Part shown: positions 1 to 8,516 of the stretch, one piece after another
Position numbering within the stretch: position 1 is the stretch's first letter
Layout: the number at the start of each line of letters is the position of its first letter
Source: Byssothecium circinans
Taxonomy: Eukaryota > Ascomycota > Dothideomycetes > Pleosporales > Massarinaceae
Length of the DNA stretch: 21,713 nucleotides
Direction: 5' to 3'
NCBI GenBank assembly: GCA_010015675.1
Contig: ML977080.1
Location: forward strand, 1 to 21,713
The notes under the pieces: model-generated
Database searches by the model: none
Seen by the model: only the letters and a program-made list of their open reading frames with translations
Told to the model about the DNA's origin: nothing
Translations under genes and position numbers: made by a program

Positions 1-51
1 AGAAATAACGTCGCTAATAGCTGCTTGTATAGCTGCTTCACGGGGATCCAT
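1..51 (-). CDS. 5' end of a pogo/Fot1-like DDE transposase gene (partial, runs off the window)
   Basis: Read on the minus strand from an ATG at 51, the sequence encodes MDPREAAIQAAISDVIS and leaves the window still open. This N-terminus resembles fungal Tc1/mariner pogo/Fot1-type transposases (HTH_Psq/CENP-B type DNA-binding domain plus DDE endonuclease), which often begin with a short acidic/basic stretch followed by an I-Q-x-A-I-x-D-L helix. An almost identical start (MDNREATIQAAISDLDA) lies at the other window edge in the opposite orientation, which supports a repeated mobile gene. Only 17 codons are visible, so neither intactness nor the exact family can be judged. The ATG follows a CCAAA context. 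Confidence 0.6.
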   Translation of the reverse strand, partial: MDPREAAIQAAISDVIS

Positions 52-79
52 TTTGGTAGGGTGGGTGTTGAGATATCAC

Positions 80-169
80 GATTTTCTGAGGGGTGGCCGA
101 TTTCTGAGGGGTGGCCGATTTCTGAGGGGTGGCCGATTTCTGAGGGGTGGCCAGCATCCACGGGTGGCC
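80..169. repeat. 18-bp tandem repeat array upstream of the left transposase
   Basis: The unit GATTTCTGAGGGGTGGCC occurs four times in a row (80-98, with one extra T, then 99-116, 117-134 and 135-152). A degenerate fifth piece ending in GGGTGGCC follows at 153-169. On the strand of the transposase each unit carries GGCCACCCCTCAG. The array lies 30-120 bp upstream of the transposase ATG, where subterminal transposase-binding repeats or terminal inverted repeats would be expected. The hexapeptide repeat it could encode on the minus strand (SATPQK) is a by-product of the 18-bp period and is unlikely to be translated. Confidence 0.85.
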
Positions 170-172
170 AGC
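161..172 (-). repeat. putative outer end of the left transposable element (GCTGGCCACCCG motif)
   Basis: On the minus strand GCTGGCCACCC is followed 7 bp later by a second GGCCACCC copy. The right-hand element shows the same arrangement on the plus strand: GCGAGCCACCC at 21577-21587, then CCGAGCCATCC at 21594-21604. The minus-strand motif is preceded by TA (GGGTA-GCTGG), the dinucleotide that Tc1/mariner elements duplicate on insertion. This suggests the left element ends here, but the other terminus lies outside the window and cannot be compared. Confidence 0.4.
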
Positions 173-324
173 TACCCGGTCGGCTAGCTTAGCGGTCATC
201 ATTGTGGGGAGCCTTAACGCAAGATCTATCCAACCGGCCATTGCTTCCCGAGGCGCCGTGAATACTTACTTGGGCTTACCTCACCCCACCTTCGGAGTCT
301 ATCAATTTGCACGAAACCATCACC

Positions 325-2010
325 ATGTCTTCCAACTATGGGTCGGACATCGATCCTGACGAAGTCTGCGCTACCGGAGAATCCAATTCAACAGCCACTA
401 CCCAATGCGCTCCGGTTGCGCCACGGACAGCCCTGACGCCACGCGACGCAAACATTCCCACAACACCACCTTCATCAATCGCGCGCATCCAATGCTTCCC
501 TCCATCGAGCTCGCAGAGTGTCCTTCAGAAATACACTTCCAATACCGACAATAGCAAATCACCCGCTGCATCAGTGTCGACCGCGCCGTGTCGTTTCAAT
601 TTCGGACAGCACCGGGAGAAGGCATTTGACGAGGTGCCGGAACACTACATTCGTTGGCTGAAGGAGAAAGAAGTGCCAAAGGATCGAATTGATCTAAGGG
701 ATGCGCTTGGAAATGGGAGCGCGAATGGAAGGCGAGGCAGCTTATGACACCATCTTCACAGCCTTGTCCGCGCTCCTCCCAGCCCACGTCTATCTTCACA
801 AACTTTCCATCGTCGCAACCAACACATCCCGATCTAGCGCTCTTCTCGCACCAACGCCATCCGTCGCCGATCCTCCGCTATACAAACTCCCTTCCGCGTT
901 CATGCGGGCAAACGTTGCTCGAGGTTCCTGAGAACTATATCGAATATCTGCGTGTGGACCAGAATATGGCGCTGATGATGCCAGGTCTTTCTTGCGCACT
1001 GCAGCAATTCAACGAGGGGAAACCTTCAACAGTTGCTCCTCCTCCAGGCCGCCAACAGACACAAACCATGCCGCCAAGCTCCGCAGCACCTTCAATGGTC
1101 TCCTCTCAAACTCCCAATTGTCAGCCCCAATCATCCCAATTGCACGCAGAGGGGCCTCGGGCGTATTGATTCGACTTTGGTATACATCATGGCAAGACAA
1201 TAGCTGGAGTCGCGCCCGACTACATCAATTCCCTTAAAGACCGGGGAATTGTAGACGGCAAGCCAGATTTGGCCGCTGCTGTTGTTGAGCAAGAGCGCGA
1301 GCACCACCTGTGCCAACCGCGAGCCAACTCAACACCTCGAGTGAACCATGCGAGTATCGAATAACCTTTGGCAAACATAACGGACAGCAGCTGCGCAATG
1401 TCCCTCCAACGTACGTGGAATGGTTCAAGTCTTCGAATTTAGCCGCCAAAGACTTCTCATTGCGCGCGGCTACAGCGTATTACGAGAAACCCCACAGGCA
1501 TCTGCCAGCTACCTCCGGGAGTAAGAGCAAAGCAAGAAAAGCATGTGCACTCCCAACAACGTCTCGCTCGGAAGCGGAAGTACAAGCGATAACCATAGGT
1601 TCCAGAAGAACGGCGTTCCACTTCTGATAACGCCTAGCGAAGCGCAGGAGTACTTCGGGATGAGCCGCAGTGCACGCATCAGCCGTGTTACTATGAGGAA
1701 CAAGTACGTTACCGTATACTCTCTCAAAGAAGTGTGCACGTCTACAAAGGACAATTCAGTTTGTAGCGAAATACCTACGAATGCGCTCAAGAGGATCAAG
1801 AGGGAGTGCAAAGATTTGGACAAGAGACTGACTTGGAGGTAAGAAGCTTACGTTTAGGCTCACTGACAGTGTTTCAGCTCAAACCCTTTGCTGGCCAATC
1901 CATTACTCTCCAGATGAGCTTCCATGTTACTCGCGAAGCTTACTCCACTTCCACAACGCCGACATCAAGGGACTCCACGAGGCTTGACGGGTGCCCAAGA
2001 AAGTTCTCAT
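325..2010 (+). pseudogene. decayed gene with four DUF3820-like modules and an XPA-C-like segment
   Basis: From an ATG at 325 (CACCATGTC context) a Ser/Thr/Pro-rich leader runs into a first module at 589-708 (FGQHREKAFDEVPEHYIRWL). Further modules lie at about 881-1010 (TLLEVPENYIEYL), 1170-1290 (FGIHHGKTIAGVAPDYI) and 1352-1475 (FGKHNGQQLRNVPPTYVEWF). Each has the pattern FG-x-H-x-G-K/Q...VP-x-x-Y-x-x-W/Y-L/F, as in the DUF3820 (quorum-sensing-regulated virulence factor) family, with Pro/Ser-rich linkers between. At 1618-1737 a stretch beginning LLITPSEAQEYFGMS and ending VYSLKEV recalls the XPA C-terminal domain. The modules are in different frames: the first in one, the second shifted twice inside itself, the third preceded by TGA at 1167-1169, the fourth and the XPA-like part each shifted again. 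A clean 39-bp intron (1839-1877) does not restore the frame. A pseudogene is the simplest reading. The 3' limit is a guess, and the function of such proteins is unknown to me. Confidence 0.6.
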
Positions 2011-2690
2011 AGTGATGCGGTCGACCGGCGCGAGCAACGGAAATACCGACATCGCCCGACACATGAGCCGATGGGACCAAGGCGCAGAGGCTCCACCATA
2101 ATACTACCGCCAAGTCCGGGGTGCATCAAGAGCAGGTCAGAGTACCACTCTCACGATATTATGACAATTACAGTCGCTTGAATACCTGTCTTCGCATTGG
2201 TCGATCTCCACCGGCAGAAAGGGAAAACACCAGCAACGAGCGCCAGTCACCGGTAGTTACGAAGCCGTGCAACGATCCAGAACCATCCAATCTTAAAGGA
2301 ACGATTGTATATTCTCTTTTCTGACGGAGAGGATTACAAACTTTTTGGCAATCTCAACAAAAGGGAGCACTGATGTTGTGAAAGCGCTGTTTTGCATGGC
2401 ATCCTCGCTCTGGACGATTCCTGGCTTCTGCCGTAGTATAGTAGGAGGTTGACATATGTAAGCTGCGCGTAGCCCTTTGTTACCTTTCGGGAAATGCTTG
2501 AGCAGTCATGGTAATCCTGTATGTCCGATTATACCCCCTCACCACCACTGGCGCTGCGTGCAACCTTTTAGAGTCTTGTAAATATAGCCTGAATATGATA
2601 GCTATTACTGACATCGTATCGTAACTTCGACTGTACATGGGTGTTACCATAGCAGTGGCGAAAACCGCCGTACTGCGCCGAAAATTGTGC
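2011..2690. other. no recognisable gene; possible decayed 3' end of the upstream pseudogene
   Basis: Several short overlapping frames occur here (for example 2121-2324 plus), but none has a recognisable domain or a good start. Moderate GC content up to about 2330 suggests that the decayed gene upstream may extend this far. After 2330 the sequence looks non-coding and probably forms the distal promoter of the tyrosinase gene. Confidence 0.4.
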
Positions 2691-2714
2691 AGCTTACAGT
2701 GTAGCTTACAGTGT
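2691..2714. repeat. 12-bp perfect tandem duplication
   Basis: AGCTTACAGTGT occurs twice back to back (2691-2702 and 2703-2714), about 400 bp upstream of the tyrosinase start. It is probably a replication-slippage duplication. Confidence 0.8.
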
Positions 2715-3038
2715 ACCACTGTATCGACAAGGGCACAATAGCTGCGCCAGCATTCAATTGTAAACAGCAACTAGATTTCAGCAGTGTTGATTGGGTAATT
2801 GAACCAACCGAAATGCTTCTATATGAGTTGCTGTCATGGGTCCATGTCAACGAATCCTCTTGTGCTCGGCATCAACCGATCTTCTTCTCCAGACCGGTTT
2901 AGCTGATCTCAATACTCGTCGGCACCACGTTCCGTCCAGGGTGGAAGCTATCTAAAACATACCGCCCTTGCCTTGCAGAAACATATGTGTGCAGGGTTTA
3001 TGGCTTGCGAGGTAAAAGGACTTGAGAAAGGGGAACCC

Positions 3039-3046
3039 TTTATAAA
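3039..3046 (+). promoter_or_regulatory. TATA box of the tyrosinase gene
   Basis: TTTATAAA lies about 65 bp upstream of the ATG at 3110 and is followed by a CT-rich stretch (3061-3085). Both are usual for a fungal core promoter. Confidence 0.6.
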
Positions 3047-3109
3047 GCTGGGGTGCCTCGTCTCAAGTAGTACTCCTCTTCCCTGCAGTGTCAATACTTA
3101 CAGGTCATC

Positions 3110-4599
3110 ATGGCTGGCAACGCAGTCATTACCGCCGTCACGGCGTGTTTATGCCTATTCACGGGTAGTGCTTCTGCCTGGCCATTCACCAAGAGGCAAG
3201 CGCTCACGATCGAGGACATTCAGAAGTCGGCCCTTGCCAACGCTTATAAGGTTCTAGATGGCACGCTCGCTGATGGAATAACTCGTACTACTTGCAACAA
3301 AAACAACGTCGCCATTCGGAAGGAATAGTGAGTGATATAGATATTGAGGCCAACGTAACACTGATATGTATAGTGGCGATCTGAGCAAGGAGGAGAGACT
3401 GGAGTACATTAGAGCCGTCAAGTGTATTCGAAGCAAGCCGAGCAAGCTCCCTGCTAAGAAGTACCCGGGCGCGAAAACCCGCTACGATGACTTCATCGTC
3501 GTGGTAAGTTTCCATGAGACGATCGTGAGCCTTACCATATTTGGGATGGAACACTGACAGTCCGTCCCATAGCACATGAATATGACACCGACAGTCCACT
3601 CCACCGCCAACTTCATGCACTGGCATCGATACTACATCTGGTACACACCTGCTTCCTCCCTCAACACCTCAAATCTAACACAAGCCAGGGCCTACGAAAC
3701 CGCTCTACAAACCGAGTGCGAATACAAAGGCACCCAACCATACTGGAACTGGGGCAAGTACCCTAGTCTCACGACCTCCCCCATCTTCAACGGCGACGAA
3801 TGGAGTATGGGAGGTAACGGCGATTACGTCAAGCACACCAGTAACCTACTCGGGAAGCCCCTTCCCGCTGGCGAAGGAGGCGGCTGCGTAACCAAAGGCC
3901 CCTTCGGCAACCTAACCATCTCCCTCGGCCCCCTAATGTGTACGTCTCCCATCCACATCTCTCCCCCTCGCCCCCTAGTTAGCTAACACCCCACTCCCCC
4001 AGCGACCATGGACCCCGCCCTCAACATCAAAGCCAACCCCCAACGCGACGGCTACGGCGACAACGCGCGCTGTCTGCGCCGCGATGTCAACAACTACTTC
4101 GCCACGTCGTCGCTGCGACCCGCCGAGCTCGCCGCGCACATCACGTCCAACAGCGCCATCGGCAAATTCCAGGACTCGATCCAGAACGACGCAGGCTCCA
4201 AGACAGCGATCCATTCCTCGGGCCATTTCAGCATCTGGGGGGACCCCGGCGGTGATGTTTATGTTAGTCCTGGGGAGCCGGCGTTTTGGCTGCATCATGG
4301 CCAGTTGGATAGGCATTGGTGGATGTGGGCGAATTATTTGGAGAAGGAGGTTAAAGCGAGGACGGTGATGTATGAAGGTACGTCAATTAATCGCTTTGCT
4401 TCGACTCTTTTTTACCCTGAGGTGATGATGATACTGACATAGGACAGGTGGCACGAATTGGATGAATCCGAACTCGGCGAGGGGGAAGCCGACGGATGCG
4501 CAGTGGTTGGATGTTTTGGCTCCCGCGGGTAAGGATGGAGTACCGAGTAATCAGCTGTTTTCGACGACGGCGGGGCCGTTTTGCTATGTTTATCAGTAG
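3110..4599 (+). CDS. secreted short-type tyrosinase / catechol oxidase (type-3 copper enzyme)
   Basis: The spliced product is 397 aa. Six exons fit: 3110-3327, 3374-3503, 3573-3640, 3689-3939, 4003-4377 and 4448-4599, with introns of 46, 69, 48, 63 and 70 bp, all GT-AG. Residues 1-23 form a signal peptide (hydrophobic TAVTACLCLF, then SASA), followed by a KR Kex2-like site. CuA ligands are H117, H125 and H134 in HMNMTPTVH...HWHRYYIW. CuB has HSSGH (H293, H297) and a third ligand in LHHGQLDRHWW (H320/H321). EYKGTQPYWNW and CLRRDVN are further family marks. The protein lacks the C-terminal shielding domain of long tyrosinases, so it belongs with the short secreted fungal class that oxidises phenols or catechols to quinones with O2. 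The start has good context (CATCATGG) and a TATA box about 65 bp upstream. All copper ligands and frames are intact. Substrate cannot be told from sequence. Confidence 0.9.
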
Positions 4600-5067
4600 G
4601 TGGTGGTGCGTGTGTATGTGATGCGTCTTTGGGGATGTGGGGACTTGTTGTCGGTGAGCTTGCAGTCTCTCACTTTGTCAAAGGAAACGGTTCGACCGCT
4701 GTCTTGGATGAGAAATCTCTGCTCCGTGAACTTCCACACAGAGTTGTAGTCATGAGAAGCTGCGCGGTACACAGTAAATCCTTCTTTGCATTTTCTTTCG
4801 ATGTAAATGTCATGTATAGACCTCCAGAATCTTTTGATGCGCAATGTGTCGTCAGCTAATGCTTTGATGGCCGCAGCGAAGGTAACAGCTACGTCGTCAT
4901 CAACATATGATGAAGAGCAAAAGCTCGATATGGGTCGTATCTGAACGAACAAGCCGGGCTCGCATTTGGTTCAGACCATAGGTATTGGACGTTGATCGTT
5001 GGGTTAAGGTATTTTATAACAAGTATAACTTATTGTTAGTTTATCTCAACTTTAAGCTTAAACTTGT
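4600..5067. other. tyrosinase 3' flank, no gene recognised
   Basis: An open frame on the minus strand (4593-4952) overlaps the end of the tyrosinase gene but has no recognisable motif. The stretch most likely holds the tyrosinase 3' UTR and spacer. Confidence 0.5.
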
Positions 5068-5345
5068 CTACCTCCGTGCGCCTTCCTTATTTTTCGTTCC
5101 ACTCCCTTGTTTCTTATTGATTCTGGCTTGGGTTTCTCCTTCCACCCAATCACTATCATCTGTCGACCTAACCTTTGGGGAAGACCACAGCGGCGCATTT
5201 CTCTTCTGTTTCTTTGAAGCTGTTGGCTTCGATGCACTCTTTGACTTCGGTGCGGGTTTCTTCACCGCCCTTTTAATGGTAGACTGAATGCGGTCTCCAG
5301 CCATATCTTCCGGGGTCTCCAGAATCAAAATCTCATTTTCGGGCC
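5068..5345 (-). CDS. Lys/Ser/Ala-rich hypothetical ORF, probably a 3' exon or gene remnant
   Basis: The minus-strand frame reads ILETPEDMAGDRIQ, then a basic low-complexity tract (KRAVKKPAPKSKSASKPTASKK), then WSSPKVRSTDDSDWVEGE and a stop at 5068. No ATG precedes the acidic start of this frame, but a CTGATAAT-like branch site and a CTGTAG acceptor lie directly upstream near 5343-5360. It could therefore be the last exon of a longer gene whose 5' part is not evident in the AT-rich DNA beyond. The composition would suit a nuclear or chromatin-associated tail. An internal ATG at M(AGDR) could also start a small protein. I do not recognise the family. Confidence 0.3.
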
Positions 5346-5419
5346 TACAGTATTATCAGTATGTGGATGTTGTACGGTGACGGTGAAAAGCTAGGGTGGT
5401 GATTTAGCAATGCTTAGCC

Positions 5420-5570
5420 CTCGCGGTAGTAAAATTTCGGGAAATAAGCCAACCATACTCTGCAAAACCCATCTACGGGTAATTCAGTCCTTTATACGTA
5501 CGCCTAGTTGCTAAGCTCTAGTGGTAACGCGAGTTTTATAGCTTATTTCCCGAGTTTATCTTTCCGCGAG
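5420..5570. mobile_element. MITE-like sequence bounded by 30-bp imperfect inverted repeats
   Basis: The arms 5420-5449 (starts CTCGCGG, ends GGGAAATAAGC) and 5541-5570 (starts GCTTATTTCCCGA, ends CCGCGAG) are inverted copies. Their inner 13 bp and outer 7 bp match perfectly, with mismatches between. The 91 bp between them hold no gene. The size and structure fit a miniature inverted-repeat element, or a foldback remnant of a larger DNA transposon. A clear target-site duplication is not visible. Confidence 0.45.
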
Positions 5571-6470
5571 AGCCTGCCCGAATGGGTGCCGGAGTTATTG
5601 GAGTTACCCCGAAGCTCCCAGTCACCAATCCCTCGCGCTCAACGAACAACGAGCATGTACATAGCGGACGTAACTACTAGATACTAATATTATATCATTA
5701 ATAAATATATAACTTAACTTTGTATGCCAAATATATACCTAGTAAACTAATGAGAAGGTAACTACCACGCACGAGAGTACCGTAGCGCGCAACCATGAGT
5801 GGGTGAATAGATCTTAAAGCTCAAACGATTTCATGGATATATCTCTGAGTAGTATTCTATGTGAGGAAATCTCATATATTGAATCTATCTCAAGATAGTG
5901 AGAGGATCTCAGGTGTGATACGGTATCTAAGCTCTGTCAGGGGTCTGATATAATCTCTGAGCTCTGTCACACACAATACTATTTTAAAGGATAGGATAGG
6001 ATATTAAATGCGTGATATCCTCTTACTATTAGTATTAATATTGATCATTCTATAGTATTCCTCTATCCTTGGCATCCTTAGATATGCTATAAGGGGGTGA
6101 ATGTTAACGCTTTGCAGCTCTACTACTTTAAATAATGACCGCATTAGTTCTGTATATATATGGGCTATTGACGAGGCTATTCTAGCTATAGATATTATTG
6201 TTATATAGCGCTAGAGTGTGTATATACTAGATAATAGAATGGGAAGCTACTGAGGTTGCTCCTTCCTTACATCCCTGACAGAGCTTTGAGGCTATCTCAG
6301 CCCTAACATAGTCTCTAACATAAAGTGTTTGTATAGTACTATCACACTTACCAATATACATTAAGATTTGGAGTCTATATCAAAGTGTGATTGGAGTGAG
6401 TTACCGCTGTACAGCGCCTTTATTACCCCTGTGAAGCGCGGTACGGTATCTCAACCACGCTTCACGAACA
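5571..6470. other. AT-rich, TpA-rich gene-free block (RIP-like)
   Basis: The stretch, most strongly from about 5650 to 6400, is visibly richer in A+T and in TA dinucleotides than the rest of the window and has no ORF of note. It contains a 14-bp perfect inverted repeat (AAGCTCTGTCAGGG at 5929-5942, inverse at 6273-6286) and a direct repeat of the GAGCTCTGTCA type around 5926-5970. It probably represents a repeat element mutated by RIP. No coding remnant could be identified by eye. Confidence 0.5.
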
Positions 6471-7008
6471 GGATAGGCGCGTGTTTATTTGGGTAGATTG
6501 CGTGGTTGAATCCGATCCCTTCATACAGGCTTCGCGCGGCTCTCTCTCTCTTGTCTTCTCTTTTAGCCAATCTTCCCACGACCCTGCGCATGCGCTTCTC
6601 TTGTGTCTACCTCGCTTATCACTAACTCCACAGTATACCATGGTACTCAGAGAAGATACGTGCTACCAGTAGGGGACTCGTAGTAGTAGTTGAAATAGTA
6701 GTAATATTACCTCCTTTTTCAATATCGTACTACAATCCTTTCACTGTATCAGGAGGTTACAACGAGACACTAGAAGCCGAGACATGATAGAGGCCAGCAT
6801 GTGTTAAATCCTGACATGATGTTGATCCCACCATGCTGTTAATGTTATTCTAACTCTAGAATATCTCGAAAGTGCCCTATTTTAACGTTAATATATGTTA
6901 AATTAGTATATATGACGTATGCAGGGTGATTTTTGGTGTTCAATAAACCTTAGCAAAGCTCGGTAGTGAGCGTAGGCAAACAACTAGCTCTAGCCGCAAT
7001 CACTTTTT
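6471..7008. other. spacer between AT-rich block and MFS pseudogene, no gene recognised
   Basis: A 10-bp inverted pair (TCAACCACGC 6452-6461, GCGTGGTTGA 6499-6508) and a CT-rich tract (6540-6610) are present. The 63-codon frame at 6481-6672 has no recognisable feature and no ATG at its start. Downstream of the MFS pseudogene stop (6950-7008) no transporter C-terminal half can be found. Confidence 0.4.
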
Positions 7009-8164
7009 CTACGTCCATGGACGGAACATGTCTGCACCCACTGTTGGCAGGTACATGATACCGCTCTTGAGTGGACTTGCACCCATCACCGTCTGGAACC
7101 GTATCTGCAAATAGTATACGAACATGCCCAGACACACTGTTCGCTTCTTAAAGAGCTTCGGCGGGAAGGAAGCTTCGTCTCCCAAATGACACTGCCATCC
7201 GATGAAAGTACTAAGCATCACCCCAAATCCTACCATGAGCCCAATTATAACGGACGAGTCCCAGGGGTATCCGAACCCCGCCTACTAAAGAGCGAGGAGA
7301 AGCTCAACTACGGCTCCACTGAACAGGGCGAAACTGACCAAGTCCATGCTTCGTAGGCGCGTCACAACGGACCGTTTCTCGTTGATATGTTTTCTCGAGT
7401 TCAGGGATAGTAGTACAGTGACCAAGGTGATACCGCCGATGGGAAGATTGATCCAGAAGCCTACAAAGATACGCATTAGCGTAATCTGAGGCCCAAAATG
7501 AGTGTTGTTTACACCGTTTCCAAGACGCATGTTCGGTGAACGCCGCCCCAATTAGCGGACCCAAGACTGCCGTACTTGTGTACACGCTGACGACCAAGCC
7601 CAAATACAGAGGCTGTTGAGGTTTGGGGACGACTGTAGAGATCACAATCAATGTCCCTCCCAACAGTCCGCTAGCACCGATGCCAGTTACTGCTCTTCCA
7701 ACGATCAACTTCGCAGATGATTGCGCAACGCCACAAATGACGCTCCCAACCAAGAAGATACCAACATAGATCATGAATATGACTTTGTGGGAGAATTCTG
7801 CGAAGAAGTTGCCAGTGAGGAGCTGACAGGCGCAAATGGCGATGAGAAAGCTGGATCCATACCAGCTCACGTCTTCGAGAGAGTTGAATTCGGTCGTGAT
7901 CGTCGGTACTGCGGTTGCTACCATGGTGAAGTCCTGCTGAAATTGGTATCACTTCGAGAAAGTGTGCTATTTACATACCAATCCGACCAAGAGCATGGAG
8001 AGACCAAGGCTTGCGATGAGAGCCTGTAACTTCCATCCTGAAAGCAAAAATGGCTGATCGTCTGTCGCCGACCTTGCGGTGACATCTTGGCTGCTCGGCT
8101 TCACCATGTCTTGTGACGCTCTTGTGACATTGAGTCTCTCTGATTGTGCGGTTTCTTTCTTCAT
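7009..8164 (-). pseudogene. broken DHA2-type MFS efflux transporter (14-TM family), C-terminal half lost
   Basis: Exon 1 (8164-7979) starts MKKETAQ and enters TM1. Exon 2 (7933-7513, taking the second of two tandem acceptors) gives GLDFTMVATAVPTITTEF...SWYGSSFLI and the antiporter-type GPLIGAAFTEHASWKR. Exon 3 (from 7460) continues CFWINLPIGG. These are hallmarks of fungal drug/toxin efflux pumps (H+ antiporters of the plasma membrane). Two adjacent TAG codons at 7287-7282 stand where family members read Q-W (LLLAL-QW-AGFGYPWDSS). The frame resumes directly after them with FGYPWDSSVIIGL, then LGDEASFPPKLFKKRTVCLGMF, loses about 12-16 residues, continues YYLQIRFQTVMGASPLKSGIMYLP and stops at 7009. 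Intact relatives are about 500-600 aa, while this one keeps about 350 codons. An alternative upstream ATG exists at 8242. Confidence 0.8.
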
Positions 8165-8323
8165 GCTGGTACCGCTATCAGCGTTGGCAGTTGGTACGAA
8201 AGAGTAAATCGATGAACCACCCCGCAAGGGTTCGACCAGCACATTTCGCCCTGTTTAGCCGGTACATATGCCCTGCGTTCGAGCAGATCTTACTTCTGAA
8301 TGCTTTACTCCTTCCATGATAGG

Positions 8324-8516
8324 TCATAAAGCCGGAGAAAATGTAGCTAGGCGGCACGGTAACTTGCAGGATCACGAAGCGGAAGGGAAGATACACGTGC
8401 GTCACGGCGATTCGTAGATTCATGAAGTCGAAGGGATTGTTCCCGTGCCACATGGTAACTCGCAGGGTCATGGTGTCAAAGAAATTATTCCCGTGCGGCG
8501 TGGTAAACTTTCAGGA
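8324..8516. repeat. decayed 48-bp tandem repeat, four units
   Basis: Units start at 8324, 8372, 8420 and 8468 (period exactly 48), with the next boundary at 8517 (49). Each ends in a GGTAAC-TNGCAGGRTC-like block (8357, 8453 and 8501 are the clearest). By-eye pairwise identity is about two thirds. The period equals 16 codons. On the minus strand three units read MTLRVTMWHGNNPFDF, MNLRIAVTHVYLPFRF and VILQVTVPPSYIFSGF; on the plus strand two read MKSKGLFPCHMVTRRV and MVSKKLFPCGVVNFQD. Either strand could be the former coding strand. Confidence 0.65.

Noticed and set aside
38..241. Minus-strand ORF with four SATPQK hexapeptide repeats
   Set aside because: The repeat is the translation of the 18-bp DNA array upstream of the transposase. 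There is no ATG context or family support.
4593..4952. 119-codon minus-strand ORF
   Set aside because: It overlaps the tyrosinase stop and 3' flank on the other strand and has no recognisable motif. A chance frame is more likely.
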